NCBI GenBank assembly: GCA_050084515.1 | Contig: CM114274.1 | Span: 3,844,001-3,908,000, forward strand | Source: Blasia pusilla | Lineage: Eukaryota; Marchantiophyta; Marchantiopsida; Blasiales | DNA: 64,000 nt | Reading direction: 5' to 3' | Shown: positions 33,193-51,199 of the stretch, in pieces | Layout of the letters: every line of letters begins with the position of its first letter | Numbering within the stretch: position 1 is the first letter of the stretch | Program-made: the position numbers and the translations under genes | The notes under the pieces: model-generated | Told to the model about the DNA's origin: nothing | Seen by the model: the letters and a program-made list of their open reading frames with translations, nothing else | The model's database searches: none

Positions 33193-36100
33193 TGCTTCGA
33201 CCTCGTAGAGATGCGCGGAAGTTCTAAGTGCTTCAGGTTCTGAAGAAACGGAACGATGTCATCACAGTTATGAAGCAGCTCGTCACTTCGTAGCGATTGC
33301 AGGCGCGTCCACTTCCTCCCACTCCTCGACAGTGCAAACCAAGCGATCGCGAGTTCGCTCTGACGTAGCTCGAATTTCACCTACTCTCCGGGCCATGACG
33401 AGAGAGCAGCGGTCCACATCGAAGCAGAGACCTACCTATGGGTCCACAGCGAAACGCTCCATCGCGTCAGGGCCCTGGAGTCCAGTGCTGCGAAATTTCA
33501 GCCGGTTACAAATGATTCGATTCTACCGGCAGGTCGAGGAAAACGACATGGGTCTGCTGCAGAACGGAGGCTCCGAGGTCCATAAGTCGTGTTCTGAGCA
33601 CCCCGATTTCTTGCCGGTCACATACCGCACTCGTAAGGTGCCGTGCTATGCACGAAGATCAAACTAATAGGTCTGAACGAACATCATATGAGGAGTCACT
33701 CAAAACACACATCGGTGTCGAAATGTAGAGTGCAATCCTCCGATTATAGTATGAATGGATGCGCCTTGCGCAGTCGCACGTTTGGCATCCGTCCGAGTTC
33801 TAAGGGCGCAATTCGCCCGTCCTACATAGCTAGATTCGCCGTCCGAGTCCCAACGGTAATTCGAACACAGCCTCAAACACGTACATGACGGGGAACCGAA
33901 CGAACCTTTCAATCGATCAGCTTTCTCAATCTCCGGCAGCCACTGACTCCATGACTTCCTCAAACGGACATTCATATTTTTGTGTCTGATCTTGGTCGCT
34001 GTCTTGTTTTTGGACCGAATACTTTCTGAGTAGGGCGGAGGAGGTTTTTTCAAGAATCTCAAACGACAAGACGGTCCAGGCAGCCATAGTCGTTGGTGTC
34101 GAAATACATCAATTTGACCGGAACTGTTCGATACGGCGCGAACGTTGATCACTTATTATTCCCTTGCCGTACTTATGCGTCACCGTGGCTGTTTCTTCTT
34201 CCAGCCCTAATCCGAGGGTCACAGTCGCGGAAAATGTCGCCAAAATCAGATACCGTTATTCCCAAAATTGATTTTTTTTGGCAATAAAGTAATTTTCCAT
34301 TCACCACTCAAATCACTTTCAATTACAAATCTGAACTATGAGATATAAAATTCAGGATTCCGTTTTCCTCAACAAGAAGATCATTCACTTCTCCTTAACA
34401 AGAAGAAGATTCACCACTCGGTTTGATCATCAAAACTCAAGACCCAAGGCTTTAGAGCTATCATACCCGAACGGCAGTCTACAAGCTTCAAGGACTCTTT
34501 ATTTTCTCTCTTTTTCCTATTTTAATAATAATTACTGTGAAAACTGAATGAGGCACCGATCTTATCTCCTCAAGTCTCCAAATTTTCCAAGATGTCCGCA
34601 ATTTCTCTTTTCAATCTCCTCCTTCACCTCTTTTGATTGCACACAACTTCAATCAACAATCAACTATTCTGCAGCATCCGAGCGCACTTAATCTCACTTT
34701 CTGAGAGTTGTAGAAACGATCTTGAGGTGATTCAAATTCTGACAACACTCTCGCCTTCTCCTCTTTCCTTGAGATTTTCTCGACCAAATATTTACCACGA
34801 TTCTTTGGCCGTCCACAAGATTCCAATGGCACCGTTACTTTTTTGACAGCTCCCCGTAATTGACTTCTTCCTTCTATCTTCTTTCCTTTTTAACCTCAGA
34901 AGTCTTATTCTTACTTTACGGGAGTGTAGCCTTCATATTTCTTCTTGGCTAACACTTACAATTTTCCCGTGAGTATTACATGAAGTGCCCGTCGGACTTT
35001 ATTGTGACTTTCCTTACGGGATCTTTTACTTACGGAATCTTTTAGCTTGGACACCTAAAACTCCAAATCTCGACTTAGATGATCAGAATTACTTGTGGTA
35101 TGAATTTTTAGAACACACCTACACACTTAGGAGAAATACTATTTCATAAGTATTTCTCCTATCTCTTGAGGTCTAATTTTTTCCCTCTCTATGCCCCATC
35201 TTTTGTATCGTGATGGCTTTCCATCCTTTTTCTACATATATTTTATTTCTTCTTTCATATGTATAAACACTGCGACAGTCAGGCGTACAGCAGATCCTGT
35301 CACCTAAAAGGGAAATCGTGACATACGGACAAACTGCGTGTTTCAGCGCATGCCTGAGTTCCGAATCTCAGATGTGGCTCCGTAACGTTGACGGACCCAC
35401 CTCCGCGCAAGGGCGTTTGGCGGTCGTGAAGTTCTCGCTCCGAAAAGCGAGTCCCGCCTGAGGTGGCTTAGCAGGTCTACGAAACCTCAAACGCAGTGAT
35501 TCAATTTCTCGCAATCGCCATGACGCTCGGACTCGAACGGCACGGAAAGTCAATTGAACAAGCGAGTGCTGGATCTTCGAACAGCTTGAGTTCTTGCAGC
35601 TCCAACGTGAGCACGATGTGAGAGAGGTCAGGAGGATGTTTCCGACGAAGGATGGTTACAACCTCTATCTGTGTATGTCCTCCTTCTCTCAGTTCTCGAA
35701 CTGCACCAAACGAGCCGTTCTTTTGTCGATGCAGTATGAATCCGAGATAACGTTTCTACAGCTCTACAGATGCGAAGACGAGTTCAGCGAACGGCCTGAA
35801 GGTTTAAGCGACGGATCAATGGGAGCTCCCAAGGCGAAGAAATTAAGCTGTCAATTACTCACAATGCGAGTGCGCATTCATACAAGAAGTTTCGTGCGTA
35901 CGCTGCAGCCGACAGCGATTAAACCCGCGCTAGACTTCCACAACTTCACATTAGGGACACATCAAACGAGGAATCTATGGCAGCAATTTCGCAGAACTGC
36001 ATCCGTTCCAGTCCCGTAAATGGGCCTTTCTTCTCAGGAATTCGCTCACGAGTTGACAACGATCTGCGGATCAGCAGCGAGGAAACCTCCGAGCCGTCGC

Positions 36101-36288
36101 AACAAGACTAGCTCGAAAGCCTCCAACGATCTGTGATCACGAGGAAACCACTGCTCGGATTCCCAAGTGCTCTCATGGGAGAATCCACCGGGCTGGCAGG
36201 TCTCACGCTCATCTTGTCATCACGCAACTCCCTTCCGCCCAAGGGCTCGAGTCGAGAGCCCGACGATCTCAAGAAAAGTCCACGACAA
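33193..36288. other. Intergenic between SOX and LCD
   Basis: Contains the SOX promoter side (33193-~33700), an AT-rich middle (34150-35270) and a GC-richer stretch before the LCD 3' end. No recognised gene. Plus frames at 33332-33667 and 35594-36019 have no family resemblance and are not supported. Confidence 0.4.
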
Positions 36289-37653
36289 CTACGAAGTCCT
36301 CAACTTCTCAAAGAACTTTTCCGCGGGGGTCGATCTGCACTTGAGTGCGAGTGAATTGATCGCGTCCCGCAGGCGGTGATAGTCCTCCAACGTGTTGAAA
36401 ATCTGATGCGAGATGCGGGCATAAGCCGTGATGCCTGGGATCCGAGTCACTCGGTCCGCGTTCTCCTGATCCTCCTTCAGCACGTAGTGGAAAGGCACTT
36501 CAATCCGAAAATCCCGGCGGAGGAGGATCCTCAAGTTCAAGCCCTCTTCGAACGATCGTATGTTGAGTACGGGCGGTAAACCCACCATCACCATCGAAGC
36601 GAACATCTCTGTCGGAGCCCCGCAGTGTGTGCCCCATTCTCTGGCCAGCATCTCGCCTAGGGCAACGACGGACTCGTGGTTGAAGCGCCGCAGCGATTGC
36701 AGTCCTCCTCCCACTCGATTCACGAATTCCAGGGCCGCAGGAATGGCCAGCTGCGCGGAGTAATCTCGGGTGCCCACCCAAGAGCACTCCGCCGCGAGCC
36801 CTTGGCCGTGGGTCGAGGAAACGATGGGGTGATGGAGTCGCTGCAGATGTCGGGCCTTGCAGTGGAAGAACGCGACACCAGTGGGACTGAAGAACCATTT
36901 GTGCAAATTGCTGGTGTAGAAATCGGCATCCACCTCGTGAACATCCACCTGCACGCTCCCGAACGCATGGGCTCCATCCACGAACACCTGCTCGACTCCA
37001 TAGCGTCGGCACAAGCTCACCATCTCCTTCACCGGCAGCAGCATCGTCGGCATGGACGTGATGTGGTCGATGACTGCGAGACGGATCACTCTCGGCGTGC
37101 CATCCTCCTTCCTGGACCTCTCCAGCGCGTTCTCCAGGCATTCAAGAGAATGCGATGGAGAAGCCACGGGGAAGGGGATCTTGGCATAGATCACATAGGC
37201 GCCAATTCTTCTGGCAGTGCTTTCGAAGCAGTTCTTGATGGAGCCGTACGCATGGTTCAGCAGCAGAATTGCATCGCCCGTCTGGTACTTCCCCTCCAGG
37301 AACGCCCACACCAAATCCTGTGCGACGATTGCTGCTGCAGTCGTCGCGTTGTCCACCAACATCACCTCCTCCACGCGCAGAGCATGGATCAACTCCGCGA
37401 CGCACAATCTCGATGCCATCAGCCCATTATCCAGCTCGCTGTAAACGAAAGTGTCGGGCTGCTTGAGCCATCTCTCCTTCCAGTCGTTTTGCGCGACCCG
37501 CACGGACGTTGGGCAGCATCCGAAGCTTCCGTTATTGATCCGAGCCACGCCCTCCTCGTGATGCCCGAACTCTCGATCTCGAATACCTCTCAAAAACTCC
37601 AATTGCTCGGCCCTTTCCAGGACCGCCAAGCTTTTCTCTTCTTCCTTCGGCAT
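36289..37653 (-). CDS. LCD: L-cysteine desulfhydrase-like class V aminotransferase
   Basis: PLP-dependent fold-type I enzyme closest to plant L-cysteine desulfhydrase (Arabidopsis LCD, At3g62130), which releases H2S, ammonia and pyruvate from L-cysteine. One 454-aa frame without introns. Diagnostic blocks in order: FGHHEEGVARINNGSFGCCP (about residues 29-48), MLVDNATTAAAIV (98-110), RLAVIDHITSMPTMLLPVKE (191-210), VFVDGAHAFGSV (223-234, with Asp226 and His229 for PLP) and SNLHKWFFSPTGVAFF (248-263), where Lys252 should form the Schiff base. GTRDYSAQL and TAYARISHQIFNT follow. The start is the first ATG, 28 residues before the conserved region. There is no clear transit peptide, although some grass homologues are annotated as plastidial. 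The exact reaction remains an inference from homology. A 40-bp tandem repeat lies just upstream. Confidence 0.92.
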   Translation of the reverse strand: MPKEEEKSLAVLERAEQLEFLRGIRDREFGHHEEGVARINNGSFGCCPTSVRVAQNDWKERWLKQPDTFVYSELDNGLMASRLCVAELIHALRVEEVMLVDNATTAAAIVAQDLVWAFLEGKYQTGDAILLLNHAYGSIKNCFESTARRIGAYVIYAKIPFPVASPSHSLECLENALERSRKEDGTPRVIRLAVIDHITSMPTMLLPVKEMVSLCRRYGVEQVFVDGAHAFGSVQVDVHEVDADFYTSNLHKWFFSPTGVAFFHCKARHLQRLHHPIVSSTHGQGLAAECSWVGTRDYSAQLAIPAALEFVNRVGGGLQSLRRFNHESVVALGEMLAREWGTHCGAPTEMFASMVMVGLPPVLNIRSFEEGLNLRILLRRDFRIEVPFHYVLKEDQENADRVTRIPGITAYARISHQIFNTLEDYHRLRDAINSLALKCRSTPAEKFFEKLRTS

Positions 37654-39405
37654 TTTGTTCCAGGCTTGACTTCACAATCATGGGGAGAAATCCTACGATG
37701 TATTCAAAACATGCGTACAACCATAGCTACGAAGCTCTTCAAAGGGTGCGCCCCACTATCACCACGGATCTCTTCGAAGGCTGCACGCCACCATAGCTAC
37801 AAAACTATTCGAAGGCAGCATGCCACCATAGCCACAAAACTGTTCAAGGGCTGCACACCGCGATCGCCACAAAACTGTTCAAAGGGTGCGCACCATCACC
37901 ATGACCGCAGAACTGTTCAAAGGGTTGCGCTTTCTTCAAGACAGTCATGGCGTCGCAAGCTCAGTTCGAGTGCTGCCCTTCGAAATGAGTTCCGAGAGCT
38001 AGTGCTCTGGTTCCGCACTCAACTGAATGAACGAAGACGTAGAAGAGACAACTCAACGGACGCTGTAAACGAAGGCCACATCAGACGTTCGGAAATTCTT
38101 ATGAAAGCCCCAACGACTGAATCACGCGGACGGACTGTCGTGTTTTGTCACTTCGCTGCGCATGTCTCTGTGGGAGCAGGTGCCTGACGGGATTTCGTCC
38201 TACAGCATCTTGGCAGCTTTCCCAAAAGAAGATTGGTCTGGATTGGAAGGTCGCTGCGTTTGGTTGGAATCTATTGCAGCAACTTTTTTCGGTGACTGTA
38301 ATGTGTGGAGCGACTTTTCTTGCCTCTTTGCCGACTGCGATGGACTGCCTCAAACACCGCTCTATTACGCTCCCCTAACCCAATCCAAACGAAGTTCTTC
38401 CGAATCAATACGTTGCGGGTAATTATTAGTTCAAGATCCCTCAAGATTCCCGTGATTCTGTAGCCCCTACTTATTCGCTTTTCCCAGAATCGGTGTCTTT
38501 CCAAATGGGCTTGCTTCCACTGAAACGACGGGATCGAGTCAGTTACGTGAGACCGATTTCTGCCCGACTTTCGAAGATTTTGCCACACTCCTCGTCTGCC
38601 TGGAGAGAAACCGTCATGGGCGACCTCAGAGAGTGGCTCACACCATGGGAGTGACTGGAAGAGCTTCATGTTGTACGTACTAATACTGCACCACAGATCA
38701 TGTGCACTCTGTGCTCGTCCATCCGGCCATGAAATCGTGGAGTTAGTACGATTGCTGCGAGGTGAGACCGATTTCGCACCATTGGGTCGTTTCTGCACCT
38801 TCCCAGCTGGATTGAGCTGCAAGACTTCTAAAAACGTCGAATTTCTCTGGTATGCGCTGGAGTTCTCCAGGCGCGGGAAAACTTCGTGTTCTCGTATCTA
38901 GCGAGGAAAGAAAATGCAAGTGGTGTGCAACACACTTCGGTTGATGAACGAGCCCATGGAGAACAGGAGCAGAGGGGATACATGAGGTATGGAGTGCAGA
39001 ACATGTGGCACACTTGGTAGACAGTTTGCGCAATTCGTACTTGTACAATAGAACCCATCGAAAGCAGAAGGTCAGTATGTGACACTGATGATGTGGAACA
39101 GCAGTTACATGTCATGTGCCAGTTGATTACATATCAAAAAGAACAGAGGGGGAGAATTCCCCATCACATGATTCTCGTGTCGCGACTACAATTCACCTAG
39201 CTTCAAACGTTACATATCGACATTGGGTTCGCTTGATCAGGATTGGCTCGAAATGTGCAGTCAAGGCCACGACAGAGCACAGGAGAGTTCTCTGCATGCA
39301 GCTTGTATATTTCGGCCTTCGAGCCCTTAAATTCTCTCGAGAAACTCATCACTTCTACCTGTGAAGATCTGCATCACTATGTCCATTGGTAGAGGGAAAG
39401 AATTT
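37654..39405. other. Intergenic between LCD start and XK2 stop
   Basis: Holds the LCD promoter side, with a tandem repeat at 37713-37935, and the XK2 3' flank. A plus frame at 38162-38422 (86 aa, starting MSLWEQVPDGISSYSILAAF) looks somewhat protein-like, with aromatic and acidic residues spread evenly. I recognise no family, and a longer antisense frame overlaps it. It is left uncalled. Confidence 0.35.
37713..37935. repeat. Degenerate ~40-50-bp tandem repeat upstream of LCD
   Basis: Five or so units repeat CCACCATAGCTACAAAACT.TTCAA.GG.TGC, beginning near 37721, 37791, 37828, 37868 and 37908. It starts about 60 bases upstream of the LCD start codon on that gene's 5' side, so it lies in the 5' UTR or promoter. 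Confidence 0.6.
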
Positions 39406-45372
<5,967 letters not shown>

Positions 45373-46199
45373 TCTATATTATTAACCAAACACATGGGGT
45401 TACTTTATGTAGAGGGAAAAAAAAAATGGGCATTGAATTTAGCATATACAAAATTTAACATAAGATACATAAGATCCAAGTTCCACAGTGAGGTCAAGTT
45501 TCTTTGGTCAACACTCGTCTCTACCTCACCGAGACATGACTCCACACGATTACTTGGGACAGATCCGAGCATAGTGAAAGCATGCCTCAGACAAACCCAA
45601 TAGTAGCGAAAATGAGGAGCCGGCCCGCGGGGTGCGCGCGAATGCCTCGAACATGATCGAGTATAGCGGAAGTCGCACGGCGGCCCAACGCCTCCGCCAT
45701 GTCCAATCTAATTAATTTAGAGTAAACAAGTGTACTAGTGGTATTCATTATTACGGTTTTACATGTACTAGAGTACATGAAAATTGTAATTGATTGTTTT
45801 GTGTAAGATTCTACCTCCATTTCTTTTTTCCTTCTCACTCGATTTACATTTAATTCCCTTATGTTGACATATGTCAACATCGCTTCATCTTGATTCGTGT
45901 GTTTCTACCCACGGTTGATTTAACATATTTTTTTAAATACACATTTTTCCATTTGTGAGAAGTCCTATGGATTCGTGTGAATTAAAAATGAGTTCCTTAT
46001 TCCTTTATGTGACCTTATTCTCGTTTGTGTGTTCCTTTTTCCTTAGTGTGTCCTTAAATTCTAATTATTCCTCTTGTTTGACTTTACATGCTACCAATCA
46101 AACCCCTTTGATTTTACCTTGGTATTAGCAATACAAACAAAAAAACCTCGGGGGGCAATACGAACCAAAAGACGGTGCATGGTATGGGAATCCAATAGT
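45373..46199 (+). mobile_element. Helitron-like non-autonomous element, ~0.83 kb
   Basis: Begins TCTATATTATTAACCAAAC after an A, matching the plant Helitron-type 5' end TCTATATTATTA. It ends GGTGCATGGTATGGGAATCCAATAGT, parallel to the 3' end at 1-166 (GTGCATGGTACGGGCTACCCACTAGT). Inside is a GC-rich island (about 45605-45700) that looks captured. No transposase is encoded. The pairing of the two ends into one element is inferred. Confidence 0.4.
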
Positions 46200-47924
46200 A
46201 AATATATCTAGGAAACACTTATCAAAATATTCATTAAAATATTTTTCTAAAGTAGGAGTTAGAAATATTGGCTCAAATTTTTTTCCACTTTTTCTTTTCA
46301 GAATTTCATGTCTTCTATTTGTTGTGAGATTTTTCTAATGTCATTTTTTTTTCTCCATACCTACTTCTCTCTATCCCTCCACCCTATAAGTCTATGACCC
46401 AATGGATTGCATGGTTATGTGTGTACTAGTATACCTTAGTACACCTTCATCACTCTTGAAAAATCCCTGACACTCATCAATTATATAAGTATCTTACTTG
46501 TTGCATATAGGTGGCATCCTTGTTAAGATATCATTCCTTACTTAGAACCTCCAATAGGTAATTTTCGTAATATATAAGCACGAGACATTCAAATGTCTTC
46601 CTTTTGAAAGTAGAACTACTTACTTTCTTTTGTTTTGTTTGAATTCTAGATAAATATAAAGGGTTTAATTCCATTTAATCTATAAATATTTTTCCATTTG
46701 GTGAACTTGAGTTGCACAATCATGGATCGGAAGAATTTATAGTTGAAACTTTATAATATCAAATTTTAATGAGGATTGAGGGTATAAGATATGATATCTT
46801 AATAATAATGATCTTAAAATTTATTATGTTATAGAGATCCTATTGAACGCACATTTCCACAACACTAAGATTTACATTCAACGAGACTAGGTACACGATA
46901 GAAAGACCTCTCATAAGAGGTAAGCTCCTCAAATGACACCCACTTTAATCCTTACGAGCTCAAGCATAGCCACTAATTACATAAGACACAAGAAGATATC
47001 ATCCAACAGAAAAAGTAAGGATGACTTTTACTCACAAGTCACCTCTTGAAATGAATATTACAAAGGATCCTCTAACCCTTGATGCAATTGCACCTACCTT
47101 CCTATAGCCATGATATAGAGGTACGAGGACAATGGAATAATTCCTTTATTTTTTTAGCCTAAGAAAGTATAAATATGTGAGGGGAAGATGGATGTGGAAG
47201 AGAGGTTGTTAACTTATTAAGCGTTGTTTCTAAATAAGATTGATATTTTCTTAAGAGATGAAATTTGGATATCACATTACCTCTTGTGGAAAGGAACTAC
47301 GATGAAGCACTAGGTTATATGTAGCAGTGCATGAATGAATTATTTCCTTTATTTTCTATTTGAAAAAATAATAAATATGGAAAAAATCCTAAAAGAGATG
47401 AAGCCTCATAATAGAATAATGAAATTTTATTTCCTTTGAGGAGTTAAATTTTTTATAAGAATTCTGAAATAAACGAAACCCGAAAGAAAATGGAAAATTT
47501 TCTATAAAAGGAGAGGTATCTACTATACTTGAAACTTAATATATATTAAGTTATTAACGAGATGTTAATACGTGTTTTGAACATATAGTCCTATTAGTTT
47601 AAATAACAATAATATGGTCAAAGGATAAAATCAAAATAACTGAAGGGAGATGGCTTTTGCATATATTAGGCCATATCACTTCCAACGTTAAGCTATAAGA
47701 TTTTCCTAAAAGTTTTAGTTATTTGAGGGAACTAGAAGAAATTTTGAATAATTTTTTTGAGAAAATATAGAAATTTTTCTTGATTGGAAGAAATATATAA
47801 TCTTCCTATATATCTCACTCTTACTTGAATTGATGAAAAAGAAAAAGATGACTACCACTTGATTCCCCATATGCATATATGATCTTCTTGGACGAATAAT
47901 GAAGATTCAAACAATATCCTCTTT
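46200..47924. other. AT-rich intergenic DNA
   Basis: No gene signal. It contains a short piece of gypsy LTR end (46844-46896) and otherwise A/T-rich, repeat-like DNA. Confidence 0.45.
46844..46896 (+). mobile_element. Fragment of gypsy LTR 3' end
   Basis: TATTGAACGCACATTTCCAC then AACACTAAGATTTACATTCA then ACGAGACTAGGTACACGATA follows the terminal ~55 bases of the main LTR family, with about ten changes. The upstream part is absent. Confidence 0.55.
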
Positions 47925-48420
47925 CTCGTGCATATACACATCGTTACACAACATACATTCCTATTATTGCATACACACACAAACACACAATATATCATAC
48001 TAACTCATGACATTTAAACATCAAGTATCAAAATATCTCCAATCACCCCTCTAGCGGGGGGTTAAGTTCTTCTAGCTCCAGATAGTTAGATATCCTTATC
48101 TACCATGACAAACATCTCTTTGTAAATGAAGGTTCTCTCAACAAGTGCACATAAGTCCATCTCTCTCTCATGTCAAGCCAAACCTACTCTCCTTATAAGA
48201 GGCTTGGGTTATTCACAAGGCAAGCATGACCATAGCTCGCCGCCTCATGCCAAGAGGTTCAACAAAGAGAGAATGAGCTCCAAAAGCTCTCTCTCCTTGG
48301 GTATATCCACTTCCCTCTTCCAAGCTTCTCCACGGTAATCTATGCTCTCAGGTCACCTTCTTGGCTCTTGATCTACTGTACAAGATAAAGGATCACTTCC
48401 CAAAATGAAAAGTCAACTAT
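47925..48420 (-). repeat. Dispersed repeat R1, copy 2
   Basis: The part 48110-48420 is the inverse of 19950-20230. The whole segment from CGTGCATATACACATCGTTA (47937) to the CATGTCAAGCCAAACC block (~48200) is repeated in the same orientation at 49205-49443. Strand is given relative to copy 1. No coding content: the 70-aa frame here is part of the repeat. Confidence 0.5.
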
Positions 48421-49204
48421 ATTCAAAATAGTAACTTACTTGAAATAGTAAGCAAACTATATAGCTCCAAATGAGACGAAACGAAGGTAAACCCTGCTCT
48501 TTCAAGTTACCAATGGCCTCAACAAGTCATCCTTGACCTTTTGACGTTATTCTCAGGTATAATCGAAGGTATCTCTACTATAAACTCGTCAATCTATCCT
48601 AAAAGAGGTGACATCTTAAAGAATGGAACTAACATAGTCTTTGCTAAAAATTAAGATGCTTTTTGAAATATTAAAATTTTGCAATGTTAATTTTTAAATT
48701 ATATGGGATTTTTCAAAAATCCTTATTTTGAAAAATTATGTATTACATATTTCTCAAAAATATTGTTAAAATAAGGATTTCAATTTATCCTAAATTTCAT
48801 ATGATATATATCGCACTACAAATCTTTGTGGGATATGATAGATTATGATTACTATTTATAAATTTGAGATATCTAAGAACATTTCTTTTCATGATGTAGT
48901 CCTTTAATGTTTTTTTCAAAGAAAATTCTTATGGATAGTCTTTAAAATGAGAAAAAAATTTATTTTTGAGACATTGCAAAAATTTACCAACACATCCTAA
49001 TTAATTTCTAATAAGGATATCAAATTTTACAAGGCTTGCACATCTATTTTATTATTTTGGTTGGCACCCAATATAATTCATAATTTCTCTTGAGAAATTT
49101 ATTCTACTATTGTGGTTAGAACCTAATGCATTGTTAAATTTCTCTTCTTGCTACATATCCTAGATTCCTAGGCTTCATAAGAATTCACAATGAACTCGGA
49201 AGAA
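48421..49204. other. AT-rich DNA between two R1 copies
   Basis: No reading frame of note. It is bounded on both sides by direct copies of R1, so it may be the interior of a decayed element whose ends are R1, or chance spacing of two insertions. Confidence 0.35.
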
Positions 49205-49443
49205 AGATGCCATGTGCATACACATTGCTATACATACAACATACACAATCCCATGCTAACTCATGGAATCCACACAATGAGACGAGAAGTACCAAAATAT
49301 TTCCAATAAATCGATCAAATCTCTCTCAACAACTCACACCAAGCTCTCCATGGTGTGCACACTCTCTCTCATGTCAAACCAAACCCACTCTCCTAATGAG
49401 AGGCTTAGGTTACACACAAGCCAAGGAAGACCATAGCTCTATC
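49205..49443 (-). repeat. Dispersed repeat R1, copy 3 (partial)
   Basis: Shares GTGCATACACATTGCTATAC, ACTCATGGAATCCACACA and CTCTCTCATGTCAAACCAAA with copy 2. It ends where the kinase-like coding remnant starts. Confidence 0.5.
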
Positions 49444-49455
49444 AAGATCTAGAAA

Positions 49456-50192
49456 ATCGATGATGGGCGAGGAGTTATTTGCGAGTATTTTACATTGCGG
49501 TGTTGTTCGCATGGTAGTAAGGTTGATCGAGAATCCACCGCGTGCCATTTTTCTATATTGGAATGGAAGACACCTCAAAAATTGGGTGTGAGCATGCCAT
49601 AACTTGAAGAATGGTGAGGGTAATCTAAGAGAGGCGGAAAATATGAGATGTCTCGCAAAAGCATCAAATGTTGTCCAGCTTATGGTTTCCCTTCTTGGTA
49701 CCATGGAGACTATCCACAAGCGTGGGGTTTTTCATACCGACCTCCATGCTAGGAACATGTTCATCCATTTTGGATCCAACTCTAGCCCATACATCGGCGT
49801 TGGAGATTGGGGAAATGCCATGTGGACGGATGAAATCTTAGAGTCTCCCCATTGATGGTGGCAGCATGAACAAAAAAAATCATGTTGGGCATATAGCAGC
49901 GGAGTTGACATCAAGGCCTCATAAACTCCCTTTTAGCAAGACCACTAAAATCTATGCCCTAGGAATGATTGTAAAGAATTTGAACTATGTGACATACAAC
50001 CTCTATGTGGGGAATGCCCAAGCGAACGGGAGATTTACTCATTTGGAAAGGATTCGAAAGTGGGCATTAACTCCGAATCCCTCTAATCGCAAAAGCTTAG
50101 AGTTTCTTATTGCATATATCAGAGCAAATGCGAAAATATTAGGTGTAGAAGATATAGATTATGGATTCAGGCCAGTAATGATGGTAGTGTGA
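49456..50192 (+). pseudogene. Atypical protein-kinase-like remnant
   Basis: Kinase-fold pieces in the correct order. An N-lobe fragment reads HCGVVRMVVRLIENPPRAIF then LYWNGRHLKNWV (hinge-like, 49487-49587). The catalytic loop is FHTDLHARNMF (about 49729-49762; Asp and Asn spaced as in HxDxxxxN). A DFG equivalent reads GVGDWGNAMW (about 49797-49826). After a frameshift near 49850, HIAAEL (APE-like) and FSKTTKIYALGMIVK (helix F region, 49932-49976) follow. The glycine-rich loop and ATP lysine are missing upstream, where repeat R1 abuts. One in-frame stop (TGA, 49588) plus the frameshift make it a pseudogene. The loop form HTDLH is unusual for plant receptor or cytoplasmic kinases. I do not recognise the family. 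It may belong to the same locus as the segments at 50382 and 51200. Confidence 0.55.
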
Positions 50193-50381
50193 TTCAGTTT
50201 GAGGATTGGGTATTTTTCATGAGAAATGAAAGACTTGGTTCAAAAAGATAAATGTGTTACTATGATTTTTTGTGAATTATTAAGCTTGATTGATGTACGA
50301 ATGTATTGTGTGTCATTGTATCACTATTATTGGAATATTTTTAAATCACCTTTCTTTTTTTATTTTGGTAAAAGACAAGAT

Positions 50382-50739
50382 GGAGTTGCCATCTCATGAA
50401 GACCTTAGCCCTCACGACAAAAAGGAGGACGGAAGAGGGGAAGAACCCCTCGATACACTAATACCAGAGATGCCTCCAAAGGTGAACAAGAAGACAGTCT
50501 CGCAATTCATCACAGAAGATAAATTGAAGGCGCACTTGGATAGTGTCATTGACCCACACGTTTTGAAAGGAGAGTTCAAGAAGTCACGGCTGAAGTGGCC
50601 AGAGCAAACGATTGGAGAATTTGCAAGAAAAGTGGAAGAGAATGAGTGGACAAAGGATTGGGCTTTATTAAATGACATCCGAAAGTATAAAGACCTCCCC
50701 AAGAGGAAGAGGAAGTTAGAGAGCAAGAGATTTGTTTAG
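50382..50739 (+). pseudogene. Uncharacterised basic/acidic ORF, likely exon of a decayed gene
   Basis: Open frame from ATG 50380 (MELPSHEDLSPHDKKEDGRG) to a TAG at 50737, about 119 aa. It is preceded by a pyrimidine-rich tract and AG (TTTTTTTATTTTGGTAAAAG), so it may be an internal exon. Charged and helix-prone; notable segments are VNKKTVSQFITEDKLKAHLD and KDLPKRKRKLESKRF, a nuclear-localisation-like basic cluster. Reading on past the TAG, the same frame stays coding-like (VAELMKDMEVQYGDVDEGSL, then REKRPREED) to about 50865, so the stop looks like a mutation. No known domain. Confidence 0.4.
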
Positions 50740-51199
50740 CTTAAAGTCGCGGAGTTGATGAAGGATATGGAGGTTCAATATGGCGATGTGGATGAGGGGT
50801 CTTTGAGAAGAGAGAAGAGACCAAGAGAAGAAGATAGTATAAACCCACCGCCACACTTTAAATGAGCAAGAGTGGAAGATTCATCGCCATGAGCGTCATC
50901 ATGCCATTATCATCAAGGTGGATTGTCAAGGAGTCTTAGAGCCATTCTATATTCCTTGGATGGTCAAAGAAGAAATCATCATGCTGAAGAAAACAAGAGT
51001 GGAGATGAAGGGCGGGTGCATATGAGGGCGAAGGATAGACGAGATGGTTTGAATGACCTCTATGTAGGTGGTAGTATGAGCTTTTATGAGCCTGAGGAGA
51101 GTTTTGATCCCCATGTATATAGCAATGCTCCTCCCTGAACCTTTTTTGGGGAGAATGCTCCGGATAATAGCGAGGTAATGTCTCGTCTATGACAATTGG

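Noticed and set aside
35594-36019. A 141-aa plus-strand frame
   Set aside because: No domain, no codon pattern distinct from the region, and no supporting splice or promoter signal.
36676-38187. A 503-aa plus-strand open frame
   Set aside because: It runs antisense through the intact LCD gene and then through a tandem repeat. Its composition is that of an antisense shadow, and no domain is recognisable.
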